A DNA stretch of 64,000 nt from assembly GCA_039587475.1 (NCBI GenBank), contig JBDHIK010000003.1:19426-83425 (forward strand), read 5' to 3'. The notes beneath the pieces were generated by a model that saw only the letters and a program-made list of their open reading frames with translations, was not told where the DNA came from and did not search any database. This stretch comes from N074bin45 sp039587475. Its GTDB lineage: Bacteria; Gemmatimonadota; Gemmatimonadetes; Gemmatimonadales; GWC2-71-9. Made by a program: the position numbers and the translations under genes. Of the stretch, positions 34,556 to 43,272 are shown in pieces; the stretch's first letter is position 1; each line of letters starts with the position of its first letter.

Positions 34556-36631
34556 ATGACCGCCTGGGAGATCCAGCGTACCTATGCCCGTGCACTGGTC
34601 GGCATCGGTGGGGCCCTCGCCTTTGCCGTGTGCATACTGTTCCCGCCTCTGCAGCCCAGTGCCGCCGCGACCCTTGCCGTCATCCTCGCGATCGCCGCGC
34701 TTCGGGCCGCCCCAGTCCGACTGAGCAAGTTCTCCTATTTGAACCAGAACGGCGTCCCGGTGCTGGTCGGGGCCCTCACGCTCGGGCCCGGCCCCGTCGT
34801 CCTGGGGCTGGTGGTCGGAATTCTCGCAACCGACACGTTCATTCTGCGGAAGCCGTCGTTCGCCGCAGCCGTGAATGCCGGACGCGAGGTCATCGCCTTC
34901 GTCACCGCCTATGGGGCCTACGCGGCGGTGGCCAGGGTCACCGGGGTCCATGGCTTGTCCCTCGATGCCTTGCCTGCGGCCATCACCCTGGTCGGTGTCT
35001 ACTTCTTCGCCTCGCGCAGCCTCTTCTACTTCACCATGCTGCTCCGGGCCAAGCTCGAGAGTGAGGAACGGCTCCTCATTCTCCGCTACGAGATCGTCTC
35101 CTACCTCCTGACCGTGCTGGCCACGCTCATGGTACTCGGGGCGCTGGCCACCCTGGCGCCCACGGGATGGATCGCCGTAATGGTGGTTCTGGGGTTCGTC
35201 GGCCTCCTCACCAAGAAGATCGTCGAGGAGGCCATCGCGGCGGAGTACCTCAACAAGGTGCACGTGATGGAGGCGACGGTCACACGCAACGTCGCACTGC
35301 ATGACTCGTTCGATCAGATCGAACGGTTGGCCAACCGCCTGCTCGATTGGGGAGACCTGCGAATCTATCGGTTGGACGACGGCCGCTTCGAGCTCACGTA
35401 TCGGAGCGTCGTCGGCCGCCCCAACCGCGACGACCCGCCATCGGATTATCAGGTCCTGCGGGCCGAGGCCCTGGCCTCGGGAACACCGGTCGTCATCAAT
35501 GACGCCACCGTCGACACCCGGGTGCAGAACGTCGATCCGAAGGCCCGGTGCCTGGTGTTCATGCCGCTGACGTTTGGGGACGAGACGATTGGGACGCTCG
35601 AACTCGAGCATCACAAGCGCCATGTCTACCGGGCCCGCGAATTGGCGGCCATGTCTACGCTGGCCTCGCAGATCGCGACCGCCATCCACATTTCCGAACT
35701 CCGGCGCCCTCTGGTATCCACCGTCGAACAGATCGGCAACCAGATCGACGCGTTGGCGGGCATCGCCGAGTCTCTCAGGGAATCCGCCACCTCCCTGGCC
35801 TCCGTGGCAGGCGCCATCAGTTCTCGGGTCGCCGAGGAGGAGTTGTTCGTGACGGCGGGGTTGGAGGCGACCGAGTCGTTGTCGCAGGCCTCCCGGGACG
35901 TGGTGCTGGAAGGGGAGAAGGCCTCCCAGGTGAGCGAGGTCGCGGCCCAGGTGGCAACCCGGAACCGGCAGACCATCGCGGAAGCCATCGACCGCCTGGT
36001 GAGCGTGCACCAGTTCGTTTCGGAGAGCGCCGAGCAAGTCGGTCAACTGGGGGTCGTCACCCGCCAGATCACGGGGTTCATCGGTTCCATTCATGAGATT
36101 GCCGACCTGACCAACCTCATCGCCCTGAACGCCGCCATCGAGGCGGCGCGCGCCGGGGCTGAGGGGAAGGGCTTCGCCGTCGTGGCGGACGAGGTCCGGG
36201 ATCTGGCGGCGCAGAGCGCCGCTGCCGCCCGGGATGCCGGACGGCTGGTCAGCGCCATTTCGACCCAGGTGACCGAGATCTCCTCGCAGATGGACCGGGG
36301 TCAGCAGGTGGTGTCCGGCGTGGAGCAGTTGAGCAGCAACGCCGCCAACGCCCTCGACGAAATCGTGCTGTCGGCGCAGGAGGTGGGTGGCCATGCGACC
36401 CGGATCGCCGCCACCGCCACGGCCCAGGAGGGTCCCTTCCAGAAACTGAAGGAACAGATCCAGTACCTGGCGGAGATCTCCCGTCGCACGCAGGGAGAAA
36501 CCGGCCTCCTGACCGACCGGGCCGCGGAGGCGTCGCGCGGACAGGAGAATCTGGAAGCCTCCATCGGACAGCTGCAACACGTCGCGGATCACCTGCAACG
36601 CATCACCAAGCACTTCGCGGTCGGCGAATGA
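34556..36631 (+). CDS. 7-TM, GAF and methyl-accepting signalling domain receptor
   Basis: About 691 residues. Some seven hydrophobic segments (about 12-220) form a MASE-like membrane sensor with no large periplasmic domain. A GAF domain follows (about 240-380), then an MCP-type signalling domain (about 390-690) with the canonical hairpin tip IADLTNLIALNAAIEAARAG at 515-534 followed by GKGFAVVADEVRDLA. No CheA, CheW, CheR or CheB gene is present, so the output partner is unknown. It starts 21 bp after the HD-GYP gene and overlaps folK by 4 bp. Confidence 0.9.
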   Translation: MTAWEIQRTYARALVGIGGALAFAVCILFPPLQPSAAATLAVILAIAALRAAPVRLSKFSYLNQNGVPVLVGALTLGPGPVVLGLVVGILATDTFILRKPSFAAAVNAGREVIAFVTAYGAYAAVARVTGVHGLSLDALPAAITLVGVYFFASRSLFYFTMLLRAKLESEERLLILRYEIVSYLLTVLATLMVLGALATLAPTGWIAVMVVLGFVGLLTKKIVEEAIAAEYLNKVHVMEATVTRNVALHDSFDQIERLANRLLDWGDLRIYRLDDGRFELTYRSVVGRPNRDDPPSDYQVLRAEALASGTPVVINDATVDTRVQNVDPKARCLVFMPLTFGDETIGTLELEHHKRHVYRARELAAMSTLASQIATAIHISELRRPLVSTVEQIGNQIDALAGIAESLRESATSLASVAGAISSRVAEEELFVTAGLEATESLSQASRDVVLEGEKASQVSEVAAQVATRNRQTIAEAIDRLVSVHQFVSESAEQVGQLGVVTRQITGFIGSIHEIADLTNLIALNAAIEAARAGAEGKGFAVVADEVRDLAAQSAAAARDAGRLVSAISTQVTEISSQMDRGQQVVSGVEQLSSNAANALDEIVLSAQEVGGHATRIAATATAQEGPFQKLKEQIQYLAEISRRTQGETGLLTDRAAEASRGQENLEASIGQLQHVADHLQRITKHFAVGE

Positions 36632-37056
36632 CCGACCCCGCCGGCACGGCCCACGCGTTCGTTGCACTGGGCAGCAACCTCGGCGACCGGCACGAGTTTC
36701 TGGCGCTGGCCCGGCGCCGGTTGGCCTCGCTGCCCGGGGTACGACTCGTCAGCTCCAGTGCAATCGAAGAAACCGCCCCCCTCGACGGAATGGCACAGCC
36801 GCCGTATCTCAATCAAATGGTCGAAGTCGCCACCACGCTGAGCCCGCACGAGCTGCTCGACGCCTGTCTGGCCATCGAGCGGGAGACCGGTCGCCAACGC
36901 GGTGACCGCTGGGCGCCACGCACCCTCGATCTCGACATCGTCCGCTTCGGCGACCGCGTCATCCGGGACGATCGGTTGACCGTGCCCCATCCGGAGCTCG
37001 GCCGTCGCGACTTCTGGCGGCGGGAACTGGAGGAGTTGGGAGCCCATGTCGGCTGA
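36628..37056 (+). CDS. folK: 2-amino-4-hydroxy-6-hydroxymethyldihydropteridine pyrophosphokinase
   Basis: Folate pathway enzyme transferring pyrophosphate from ATP to 6-hydroxymethyl-dihydropterin. Visible: FVALGSNLGDR at the N-terminus, SSAIEETAPLD, PPYLNQMVEV, and the catalytic/metal region RWAPRTLDLDIVRFG with the two aspartates. Of 142 residues, slightly short for HPPK: the C-terminal end stops soon after VPHPELGRRDF. It overlaps the receptor gene by 4 bp and panB by 11 bp. Confidence 0.95.
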   Translation: MTDPAGTAHAFVALGSNLGDRHEFLALARRRLASLPGVRLVSSSAIEETAPLDGMAQPPYLNQMVEVATTLSPHELLDACLAIERETGRQRGDRWAPRTLDLDIVRFGDRVIRDDRLTVPHPELGRRDFWRRELEELGAHVG

Positions 37057-37858
37057 ACCGAGACCAGTCTCCACCACCGCGCTTCTGGGCATGAAGGCCA
37101 GGGGCGAGAAGATCACCGTCCTCACGGCGTACGACGCCCTGTTCGCTCGCTTGCTGGACCAGGCCGGGGTCGACGTGCTCCTCGTCGGTGATTCGGTGCA
37201 TCAGGTGCTTGGTGGAGCCCCGTCCACCCTGGGTGCCACGCTCGAGCAGATGATCTACCATGGCTCCCAGGTCGTCAGGGGGGCCGAACGCGCCCTGGTG
37301 GTGATCGACATGCCGTTCCTGTCCTATCAAGTCAGCATCGAGGATGCGGTGCGGAACGCCGGCCGAATCCTCAAGGAGACGGGAGCGGCAGCCGTGAAGC
37401 TCGAGGGCGGGGCCACCATGGCGCCGACGATTCGTGCGCTGGTGGACCGGGGCATTCCCGTCATGGGTCACCTGGGACTCACGCCGCAGTCGGTGCACGC
37501 GCTCGGGGGATATCGGGTGCAGGGGCGCGACGACGACGGCGCCGCCCGACTCCGGGACGATGCCGAACTCCTGGCAGAGGCCGGGGTCTTTGCGACGGTC
37601 CTCGAACTGGTGCCGAGCGCGCTGGCGGAGGAAGTCACCAAGGCCGTGGCCGTGCCGACGATCGGCATCGGCGCCGGCCCCGGTTGCGACGGGCAGGTTC
37701 TCGTGTTGCATGACATGCTGGGGTTGAACGAGGGATTCACGCCCAAGTTCCTCAAACACTACGCCCATCTGGCGGACGATGTCCGCCGGGCGGCGGAGGC
37801 GTTTCAAGACGATGTGCGCCATGGCCGGTACCCGGGGCCGGAACACGGCTTCAGCTGA
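37046..37858 (+). CDS. panB: 3-methyl-2-oxobutanoate hydroxymethyltransferase
   Basis: First step of pantothenate synthesis from 2-oxoisovalerate. TVLTAYDALFARLLDQAGVD opens the barrel; VLLVGDSVHQVLGG contains the metal-binding Asp; KLEGG, GIPVMGHLGLTPQS, VLELVPSALA and TIGIGAGPGCDGQVLV are all canonical. About 270 residues. Translationally linked to folK, so folate and pantothenate genes share a transcript here. Seven bp separate it from panC. Confidence 0.97.
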   Translation: MSAEPRPVSTTALLGMKARGEKITVLTAYDALFARLLDQAGVDVLLVGDSVHQVLGGAPSTLGATLEQMIYHGSQVVRGAERALVVIDMPFLSYQVSIEDAVRNAGRILKETGAAAVKLEGGATMAPTIRALVDRGIPVMGHLGLTPQSVHALGGYRVQGRDDDGAARLRDDAELLAEAGVFATVLELVPSALAEEVTKAVAVPTIGIGAGPGCDGQVLVLHDMLGLNEGFTPKFLKHYAHLADDVRRAAEAFQDDVRHGRYPGPEHGFS

Positions 37859-37865
37859 GTCCACC

Positions 37866-38720
37866 ATGCACGAATGCCGGGAGGTGGCCGAACTGCGCAC
37901 CTGGCGCGAAGCGCGCCGTGCCGAGGGGAAGACGGTAGCGCTGGTCCCCACCATGGGCTTTCTGCACGAAGGTCATCTGGCGCTGGTCGATGAGGCCCGC
38001 CGGCGGGCCGACGCCGTGGTGATGTCCAGTTTCGTCAACCCGCTTCAATTCGGTCCTGGGGAAGACCTGGACGCCTACCCGAGAGACGAAGCGAGGGACG
38101 GCGAGCTGGCTCGGAGCCGGGGCGTCGATCTCCTGTTCCTCCCGGCCGTGGAAACGATGTACCCGCCCGGTGCGGAGACGCATGTGGTGCCGGGGGACGC
38201 GGGCGTCGACTGGGAAGGCCGGTTTCGCCCGGGGCATTTCGATGGAGTGCTGACGGTGGTTGCCACGTTGTTCCACCTCGTCGCGCCCGAGGTGGCATGC
38301 TTCGGTCAGAAGGACATTCAGCAGGCGACCCTGATTCGTCGGATGGTGCGGGACCTCCAGTGGGACCTCGAGGTCGTCGTGGTGCCCACGGTACGCGAGG
38401 CCGATGGACTGGCCATGAGTAGCCGTAACGTCTACCTCACCCCGGAGGAGCGTGTCGAAGCCGCCGGACTGAGTGGGGCCCTTGCCGAGGCGCATCGCGC
38501 CTGGAACGACGGTGAGCGCAACGCCTCGGCCATCGTCGATCGCATGCAGGACGTCCTCGGCGGGCTGACCGCCCTGGAACTGCAGTATATTGCCGTGGTG
38601 GAGCCGGACGGGTTTCGACCCGTCAGTACCGTCACTCCTGAGACCATCGTTGCCGTTGCCGCCCGGGTGGGCCGGGCGCGACTGATCGATAACATCACCC
38701 TGAGCCGGGGGCTGCAGTGA
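37866..38720 (+). CDS. panC: Pantothenate synthetase
   Basis: Joins pantoate and beta-alanine with ATP. The nucleotidyltransferase HIGH-type motif is in PTMGFLHEGHLAL; FVNPLQFGPGEDLDAYPR, FCFGQKD-like ACFGQKDIQQ and the KMSKS-like MSSRNVYL are present. About 284 residues from ATG 37866, which is placed just before the conserved region; longer starts would overlap panB by 80 bp. Confidence 0.97.
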   Translation: MHECREVAELRTWREARRAEGKTVALVPTMGFLHEGHLALVDEARRRADAVVMSSFVNPLQFGPGEDLDAYPRDEARDGELARSRGVDLLFLPAVETMYPPGAETHVVPGDAGVDWEGRFRPGHFDGVLTVVATLFHLVAPEVACFGQKDIQQATLIRRMVRDLQWDLEVVVVPTVREADGLAMSSRNVYLTPEERVEAAGLSGALAEAHRAWNDGERNASAIVDRMQDVLGGLTALELQYIAVVEPDGFRPVSTVTPETIVAVAARVGRARLIDNITLSRGLQ

Positions 38721-38738
38721 CCCGGTGGACACCTGGGC

Positions 38739-39326
38739 GTGCATCCTGTGGCTGATCGCGAGTCTCCCGCCATTCTACGACGGACGCTGCCCGACTGGGC
38801 GGTCATGTCCGACAAGCGTTTGGCGCACGTCGAACGCGTCGCCGAGCTCGTGGTGCAATGGGCCGAGGCGATGGGCGTGCCCGACAACGAGCGACACCGT
38901 TGGTTACGCGCCGTCTGGTTGCACGATGCCATGCGGGACGCTTCCGAGGAGGAGCTGTCCGAATGGGCCCCAAGCGATCAGGGACCGCTGGCCATGCGGC
39001 ATGGGCCTGCCGCGGCGGCCCGCGCCAAGGCTGAAGGGGAAACCGACCGAGGGGTCCTCGATGCGGTTCGGTACCACTCCGTCGGCCTGACGGAGTGGGA
39101 CATGGTGGGACGGGTGCTGTACTGCGCCGACTACCTCGAGCCCGGGCGGACGTTCGATCCGGAGGGGCGCGCCGCACTGGCGCAGCAGTTCCCGCGTGAC
39201 GTCGGTGGGGTCCTTCGCAGTGTGCTCGAATCTCGCCTGCGCCACACCCTCGAGAGGAGGCGCCAGCTCCCCGAACCCACCGTACGATTGTGGAACTCTC
39301 TCTTCGTCGATCGCGCCGCGGACTGA
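38739..39326 (+). CDS. YqeK-like HD-domain phosphohydrolase
   Basis: About 195 residues. HD motifs: LAHVERV (first His), WLHDAMRD (HD pair), YHSVG and the YqeK-type YCADYLEPGRTF. YqeK members hydrolyse diadenosine tetraphosphate, so a similar dinucleotide is likely. GTG 38739 is chosen because it retains the LPDWAVMSDKR helix before the HD domain; ATG 38805 is possible. Often YqeK lies with nadD and rsfS; here it follows pan genes and overlaps a LytR_C gene by 37 bp. Confidence 0.82.
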   Translation: MHPVADRESPAILRRTLPDWAVMSDKRLAHVERVAELVVQWAEAMGVPDNERHRWLRAVWLHDAMRDASEEELSEWAPSDQGPLAMRHGPAAAARAKAEGETDRGVLDAVRYHSVGLTEWDMVGRVLYCADYLEPGRTFDPEGRAALAQQFPRDVGGVLRSVLESRLRHTLERRRQLPEPTVRLWNSLFVDRAAD

Positions 39327-39718
39327 TCCTCTTGGCCATTCTGGCCACCGCAGCGGTGGCGGTCTTCCTCGTCGGTCGCCCCGGGGGGGACGCCGTCGAA
39401 GGCTATGCCTATCCGGTGCCGCCCAGTCACTCCGGGAACACCGTCGAAGTGCTGAACGGCACGTCGCAAACCGGACTGGCCCGGCGCGGGACCCGCGCGC
39501 TGCGCGCCGAGGGATTCGACGTGGTGTTCTTCGGCAACGCTGCCCCGGTCGATAGCACGCAGATCGTGGTCCGTCGAGGATCGGACCGGATCGGCGCCCG
39601 GTTGGTGGAGGCCCTCGGAGGCGGCATCATCCGGTTCGAGGAAGACACGCTCCGCCGAGTTGACGCGACGGTCATCCTGGGCGGCGACTACCATCCATCG
39701 CCCGCTCCCTCCCTCTAG
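39290..39718 (+). CDS. LytR C-terminal domain protein, single-pass membrane
   Basis: About 142 residues: a signal anchor (about 9-29, LILLAILATAAVAVFLVG), then a LytR_C domain (VEVLNGTSQTGLARRGTRAL, later DATVILGGDY). This domain occurs in envelope proteins with and without the LytR-CpsA-Psr catalytic part; here it stands alone. GTG 39290 is the start. Pairing with YqeK matches the usual yqeK-LytR_C-rsfS order, though rsfS is missing. Only 2 bp separate its stop from the convergent glycerate kinase stop. Confidence 0.85.
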   Translation: MELSLRRSRRGLILLAILATAAVAVFLVGRPGGDAVEGYAYPVPPSHSGNTVEVLNGTSQTGLARRGTRALRAEGFDVVFFGNAAPVDSTQIVVRRGSDRIGARLVEALGGGIIRFEEDTLRRVDATVILGGDYHPSPAPSL

Positions 39719-39720
39719 AC

Positions 39721-41061
39721 TCAGCCCGCCACGAGACCCAGGACCAGGTCCGCGACGTTGGTGCCCGTTTCGCCCACTTTCAGGAGACTGTCCGCTGCGT
39801 CCAACGCATGATACGACGCGTGCTGCGCCAGAGCCTGTGTCGGGTCGAGCCCCGCTCTGCGGATCCGGTGCCACGTCTCCGGCGTGACGACCGCACCCGC
39901 TGCGTCGGTGGGCCCGTCGCGCCCGTCGGTCCCCCCCGCCAGGAGCGCGGCCACCGCAGGCAGGGTACGCAGCTCGCCCGCTGAGGCCAGCGCCAGTTCC
40001 TGACACCGTCCACCGGCGCCCAGGCCGTCATGGGACAGGGTGACCGTGGTTTCTCCACCCCATACATGCAAGTGTGTGCCGGCGACTGGTCGACTGATCG
40101 CGCCTGCGAGCGTCCTGCCCAGAGCCGCCCCCACCGCGGAGGCCTCCCCGCGGATCGGTTCGTCATGCCGATGAACGGTCCATCCCTGACGCCGCCCATG
40201 GTGTGCCGCTGCCTCCTGGGCCATGCGGTTGGTCGCGATGAGCTGGAAGATGCCGTCGGAGAAGATGGACAATTCGGGTTTGGGCGTTTCGGGAAGGTCA
40301 CCGCGACCGGTCGCGGCTATATTCGCCAGGATGGTTGCCGGAGGCTCGATGGATGCGCCTGGGTGCGCCAGCAGGGTGACGATGTCCGAAATGATCGTGG
40401 CGTCGGCGACCGTCGGTCCCGAGCCGATCGAGGCGGCGTCATCACCGGGGACATCGGACAGGGCAAAAGTCAGGCATCGTGCCGGAGCAATCGCCAGGGC
40501 CAGCCGTCCGGCCCCCCAGCGCAGGAACCGCTTGCGGATGGCGTTGGCCCGGTGGATGTCGAGACCGGCTTCGCCAAGCTGGACGAAGAGCCGGGCAAGG
40601 TCTGGAGCTGAAATCCCGTGCACCGGTGCGGCGATCAAGCTGGTGGTGCCGCCGGACAGGAGCAACCACATTTCGTCGCCGGGTGCCACCCGAGCGACGA
40701 AGTCTCCCACTGCCTCGGCGGCCTCGAGGGACCGTTGGCCAGGGATGGGGTGATCGCCGGCCACGACCGGGAGGTCGGGGCAGGTGGCGGCGAGACCCTC
40801 GGTCGTGACGACCAGCCCCTGGGCGGGCTGCCGACCTTCGGTGGCGAGCCAGGAGACGCCACTGCGGTACATTGCCACAGCTGCCTTTCCGGTGGCCAGC
40901 AGATGTACCGCTCGGGCCGGCGGCCGCGACGACTGAAGGACCTGGTGGAGGGCGTGGCCAGGATCGACCGCGCGGATGGCTTCCCGATAGCACTCGACCA
41001 GGGCGTGAGCGGCGCTGGCGTTGGTCCACGGTGAAGGCGTCATGGCCGGTCCCTGAGACAT
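39721..41061 (-). CDS. Glycerate 2-kinase (DUF4147/MOFRL family)
   Basis: Phosphorylates D-glycerate, giving 2-phosphoglycerate in the characterised members. N-terminal DUF4147 part with ATGKAA and LLLSGGTTSLI, GDHPIPGQRSLEAA, and ALSDVPGDDAASIGSGPTV; C-terminal MOFRL part with HVWGGETTVTL and AGGRCQELAL, ending in GTNVADLVLG. About 446 residues; ATG 41061 is used, ATG 41043 is an alternative. It diverges from the serine-glyoxylate aminotransferase gene with only 29 bp between start codons, so the promoters must overlap. Confidence 0.93.
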   Translation of the reverse strand: MSQGPAMTPSPWTNASAAHALVECYREAIRAVDPGHALHQVLQSSRPPARAVHLLATGKAAVAMYRSGVSWLATEGRQPAQGLVVTTEGLAATCPDLPVVAGDHPIPGQRSLEAAEAVGDFVARVAPGDEMWLLLSGGTTSLIAAPVHGISAPDLARLFVQLGEAGLDIHRANAIRKRFLRWGAGRLALAIAPARCLTFALSDVPGDDAASIGSGPTVADATIISDIVTLLAHPGASIEPPATILANIAATGRGDLPETPKPELSIFSDGIFQLIATNRMAQEAAAHHGRRQGWTVHRHDEPIRGEASAVGAALGRTLAGAISRPVAGTHLHVWGGETTVTLSHDGLGAGGRCQELALASAGELRTLPAVAALLAGGTDGRDGPTDAAGAVVTPETWHRIRRAGLDPTQALAQHASYHALDAADSLLKVGETGTNVADLVLGLVAG

Positions 41062-41090
41062 TTCTTTTTCCGGTGAAGCAAGGAGCTTGC

Positions 41091-42269
41091 ATGCAGCACG
41101 GTAACCACTTCCTCTTCGTTCCCGGCCCGAGCCACGTCCCGGACCGTGTCCTCCGGGCCATGGACCACCCCATGATCGACCACCGGTCGTCGGCGTTCCC
41201 GGAATTGACGAATGCGCTGTTGCAGGGACTAAAGCAACTGTTCCGCACCGAGCAGGGCCAGCCCTTCATCTTTCCAGCGTCGGGCACCGGCGCCTGGGAA
41301 GCCGCGCTGACCAACACCCTCTCGCCCGGCGACCGGGTGCTGGCTCCGCGATTCGGCATGTTCAGCCAATTGTGGGTGCAGTTGGCAGAGAAGCTCGGCT
41401 TCGATGTCCAGGTCCTGGATGAGCCCTGGGGCGACGCCGCCTCGGCCGACAGAATCGAAGACGTCCTGCACCGGGACAAGGATCAGGCCATCAAGGCCGT
41501 CCTGCTGGTCCACAACGAGACGTCGACCGGGGTCACCAGTGACGTGGCCGCGGTCCGGGCGGCCCTCGACGCCTACGAACACCCGGCGCTCCTGTTCGTG
41601 GACGGTGTCAGCTCGGTCGGATCGCTGCCGTTCGCCATGGATGACTGGGGCGTCGACATCATCGTGACGGGGACCCAGAAAGGGCTCATGCTGCCGCCCG
41701 GGCTGGGGCTGCTGGGCGTAAGCCCACGGGCCATGGAGGCGGCGGCCACCGCCACGGCGCCACACGCCTACTTCGATTTCGCATCGATGGTGGCTTCGAA
41801 CCAGTCCGGGTACTTCCCTTACACACCGGCGCTGTCGTTGCTGTACGGGCTTCGTGAGGCCCTGGAGATGTTGTTCGAGGAGGGCCTGGAAGCCGTCTAC
41901 GAACGGCATGCCCGTGCGGCAGAGGGCGTGCGTCGGGCCATCAAGGCGTGGGGCCTGGATCTGTGCGCCACGTCGGAGGGCATCGTCTCCAATACCGTCA
42001 GTGCGGTCAAGGTGCCCGAAGGCGTCGACGCGCGCACGGTCATCGATCTCGCCTTCAAGCGCTATGACCTGTCGCTCGGCGGTGGGCTCGGCGAGTTGGC
42101 TGGCCGCGTGTTCCGCATCGGACACATGGGGGACGTCAACGACCTGATGGTCCTGGGCGCCTTGTCCGGTGTCGAGATGGCCATGCGCGACGTGGGCATC
42201 CGTGTCGCGGCGGGGAGCGGCGTGGCGGCCGCGATGGAGTTCTACCGCCAAAGGGGAGAGAGTGCCTGA
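41091..42269 (+). CDS. Serine/alanine-glyoxylate aminotransferase
   Basis: PLP enzyme of the class V aminotransferase family, about 392 residues. FVPGPSHVPDRVLRAM is the typical N-terminus, ASGTGAWEAAL the cofactor phosphate region, VDGVSSVGSLP holds the PLP-ring Asp, and the Schiff-base lysine is Lys197 in TGTQKGLMLPPG. AGGAG at 41081-41085, five bases before ATG 41091, fixes the start. With hydroxypyruvate reductase downstream and glycerate kinase divergent, serine-glyoxylate activity is more likely than alanine-glyoxylate activity. Overlaps the next gene by 8 bp. Confidence 0.92.
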   Translation: MQHGNHFLFVPGPSHVPDRVLRAMDHPMIDHRSSAFPELTNALLQGLKQLFRTEQGQPFIFPASGTGAWEAALTNTLSPGDRVLAPRFGMFSQLWVQLAEKLGFDVQVLDEPWGDAASADRIEDVLHRDKDQAIKAVLLVHNETSTGVTSDVAAVRAALDAYEHPALLFVDGVSSVGSLPFAMDDWGVDIIVTGTQKGLMLPPGLGLLGVSPRAMEAAATATAPHAYFDFASMVASNQSGYFPYTPALSLLYGLREALEMLFEEGLEAVYERHARAAEGVRRAIKAWGLDLCATSEGIVSNTVSAVKVPEGVDARTVIDLAFKRYDLSLGGGLGELAGRVFRIGHMGDVNDLMVLGALSGVEMAMRDVGIRVAAGSGVAAAMEFYRQRGESA

Positions 42270-43242
42270 GACGCGACCCATCGTGGCCGTCACCAGACGG
42301 CTGCCGCAGGCGGTCGAGGACGCGCTCGGCAGCCGCTTCGAGGTGCGGAGGAACGAAGACGACCGTCCCGCCACCGCCCAGGAACTGCGGAACTGGCTGG
42401 CCACGTCCGATGGCGTCCTGTGTACCGTCACCGACGGGCTTGGTGCCGACGTGCTGGGCGTTGAACCCCTCAGGGCCAGGATTCTCGCCAACTTCGGTGT
42501 CGGGTTCAATCACATCGATCTGACCGTCGCCAGTGAGCGAGGTCTGACGGTCACCAATACCCCCGACGTGCTGACCGACGACACCGCCGACCTCGCGATC
42601 GCACTGATGCTGGCCGTGGCCCGTCGCATGGGCGAGGGCGAACGGGAACTCAGGGCCGGCGCCTGGACCGGGTGGCGGCCCACGCATTTGCTGGGCACGA
42701 GGGTGTCCGGCAAGACCCTCGGGGTCGTGGGGCTGGGGCGCATTGGCAGGGCGGTGGCGCGCCGGGCCCGGAACGGATTCGGGATGCGCATCCTCGCGGC
42801 GACCAGGTCCGGAGTGTCTGCGGAGGTCGCGGCCGAACTGGGGGTGGAACCGCGGGAACTCGACGACCTGCTGCGCCAGTCCGATTTCGTATCCCTGCAC
42901 GTTCCGGCCAGTGCGGCCACCCGGCATCTCATCGACGCCCGGCGTCTGGCCTTGATGCCGGAACATGCGGTTCTGGTCAATACCGCCCGGGGAGACGTCG
43001 TCGATGAGACGGCGCTGGCGACGGCGCTGGGCCAAGGCCGGATTCGTGGGGCGGGATTGGACGTGTATCAGGACGAACCGACCGTCCCGGACCAGCTGCG
43101 GGGCCTGGCCAACGTGGTCCTGTTACCGCACCTTGGCAGCGCCACCACCGAGACCAGGACCGCCATGGGGCTCCGGGCCCTGGCGAATCTCGAAGCGTTC
43201 TTCGACGGCGAGGTTCCTGAGGACGTGGTCGCGGGGCGGTAG
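42262..43242 (+). CDS. D-glycerate dehydrogenase / hydroxypyruvate reductase
   Basis: D-2-hydroxyacid dehydrogenase of about 326 residues. NAD(P)-binding GVVGLGRIGRAVA, catalytic Arg in NTARGDVVDE, Glu in DVYQDEP and His in LLPHLGSAT are all in place; ILANFGVGFNHID matches GRHPR-type enzymes. GTG 42262 is preceded by a GGGGAGAG purine-rich stretch and overlaps the aminotransferase stop by 8 bp. It reduces hydroxypyruvate made by the preceding enzyme to D-glycerate. Convergent with rlmN. Confidence 0.93.
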   Translation: MPETRPIVAVTRRLPQAVEDALGSRFEVRRNEDDRPATAQELRNWLATSDGVLCTVTDGLGADVLGVEPLRARILANFGVGFNHIDLTVASERGLTVTNTPDVLTDDTADLAIALMLAVARRMGEGERELRAGAWTGWRPTHLLGTRVSGKTLGVVGLGRIGRAVARRARNGFGMRILAATRSGVSAEVAAELGVEPRELDDLLRQSDFVSLHVPASAATRHLIDARRLALMPEHAVLVNTARGDVVDETALATALGQGRIRGAGLDVYQDEPTVPDQLRGLANVVLLPHLGSATTETRTAMGLRALANLEAFFDGEVPEDVVAGR

Positions 43243-43244
43243 CT

Positions 43245-43258
43245 CGGGCACCTGCCCG
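43245..43258. terminator. Short hairpin in convergent gap
   Basis: CGGGC-ACCT-GCCCG just after the hydroxypyruvate reductase stop, before the convergent rlmN stop. Five-bp stem without T-run; weak. Confidence 0.25.
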
Positions 43259-43272
43259 GACCAGGCACCGCC

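Noticed and set aside
31362..36631. Chemotaxis operon
   Set aside because: Only an MCP-type signalling domain is present; CheA, CheW, CheY, CheR and CheB are absent.
34541..36667. Open frame of about 700 codons antisense to the receptor gene
   Set aside because: Low-complexity Gly/Arg/Asp/His composition and no recognisable domain; the sense frame is a clear TM-GAF-MCP protein. Long antisense frames are expected in DNA this GC-rich. The same applies to long antisense frames opposite purL (21909-24365), ppdK (17886-19493) and the subtilase (59262-62048).
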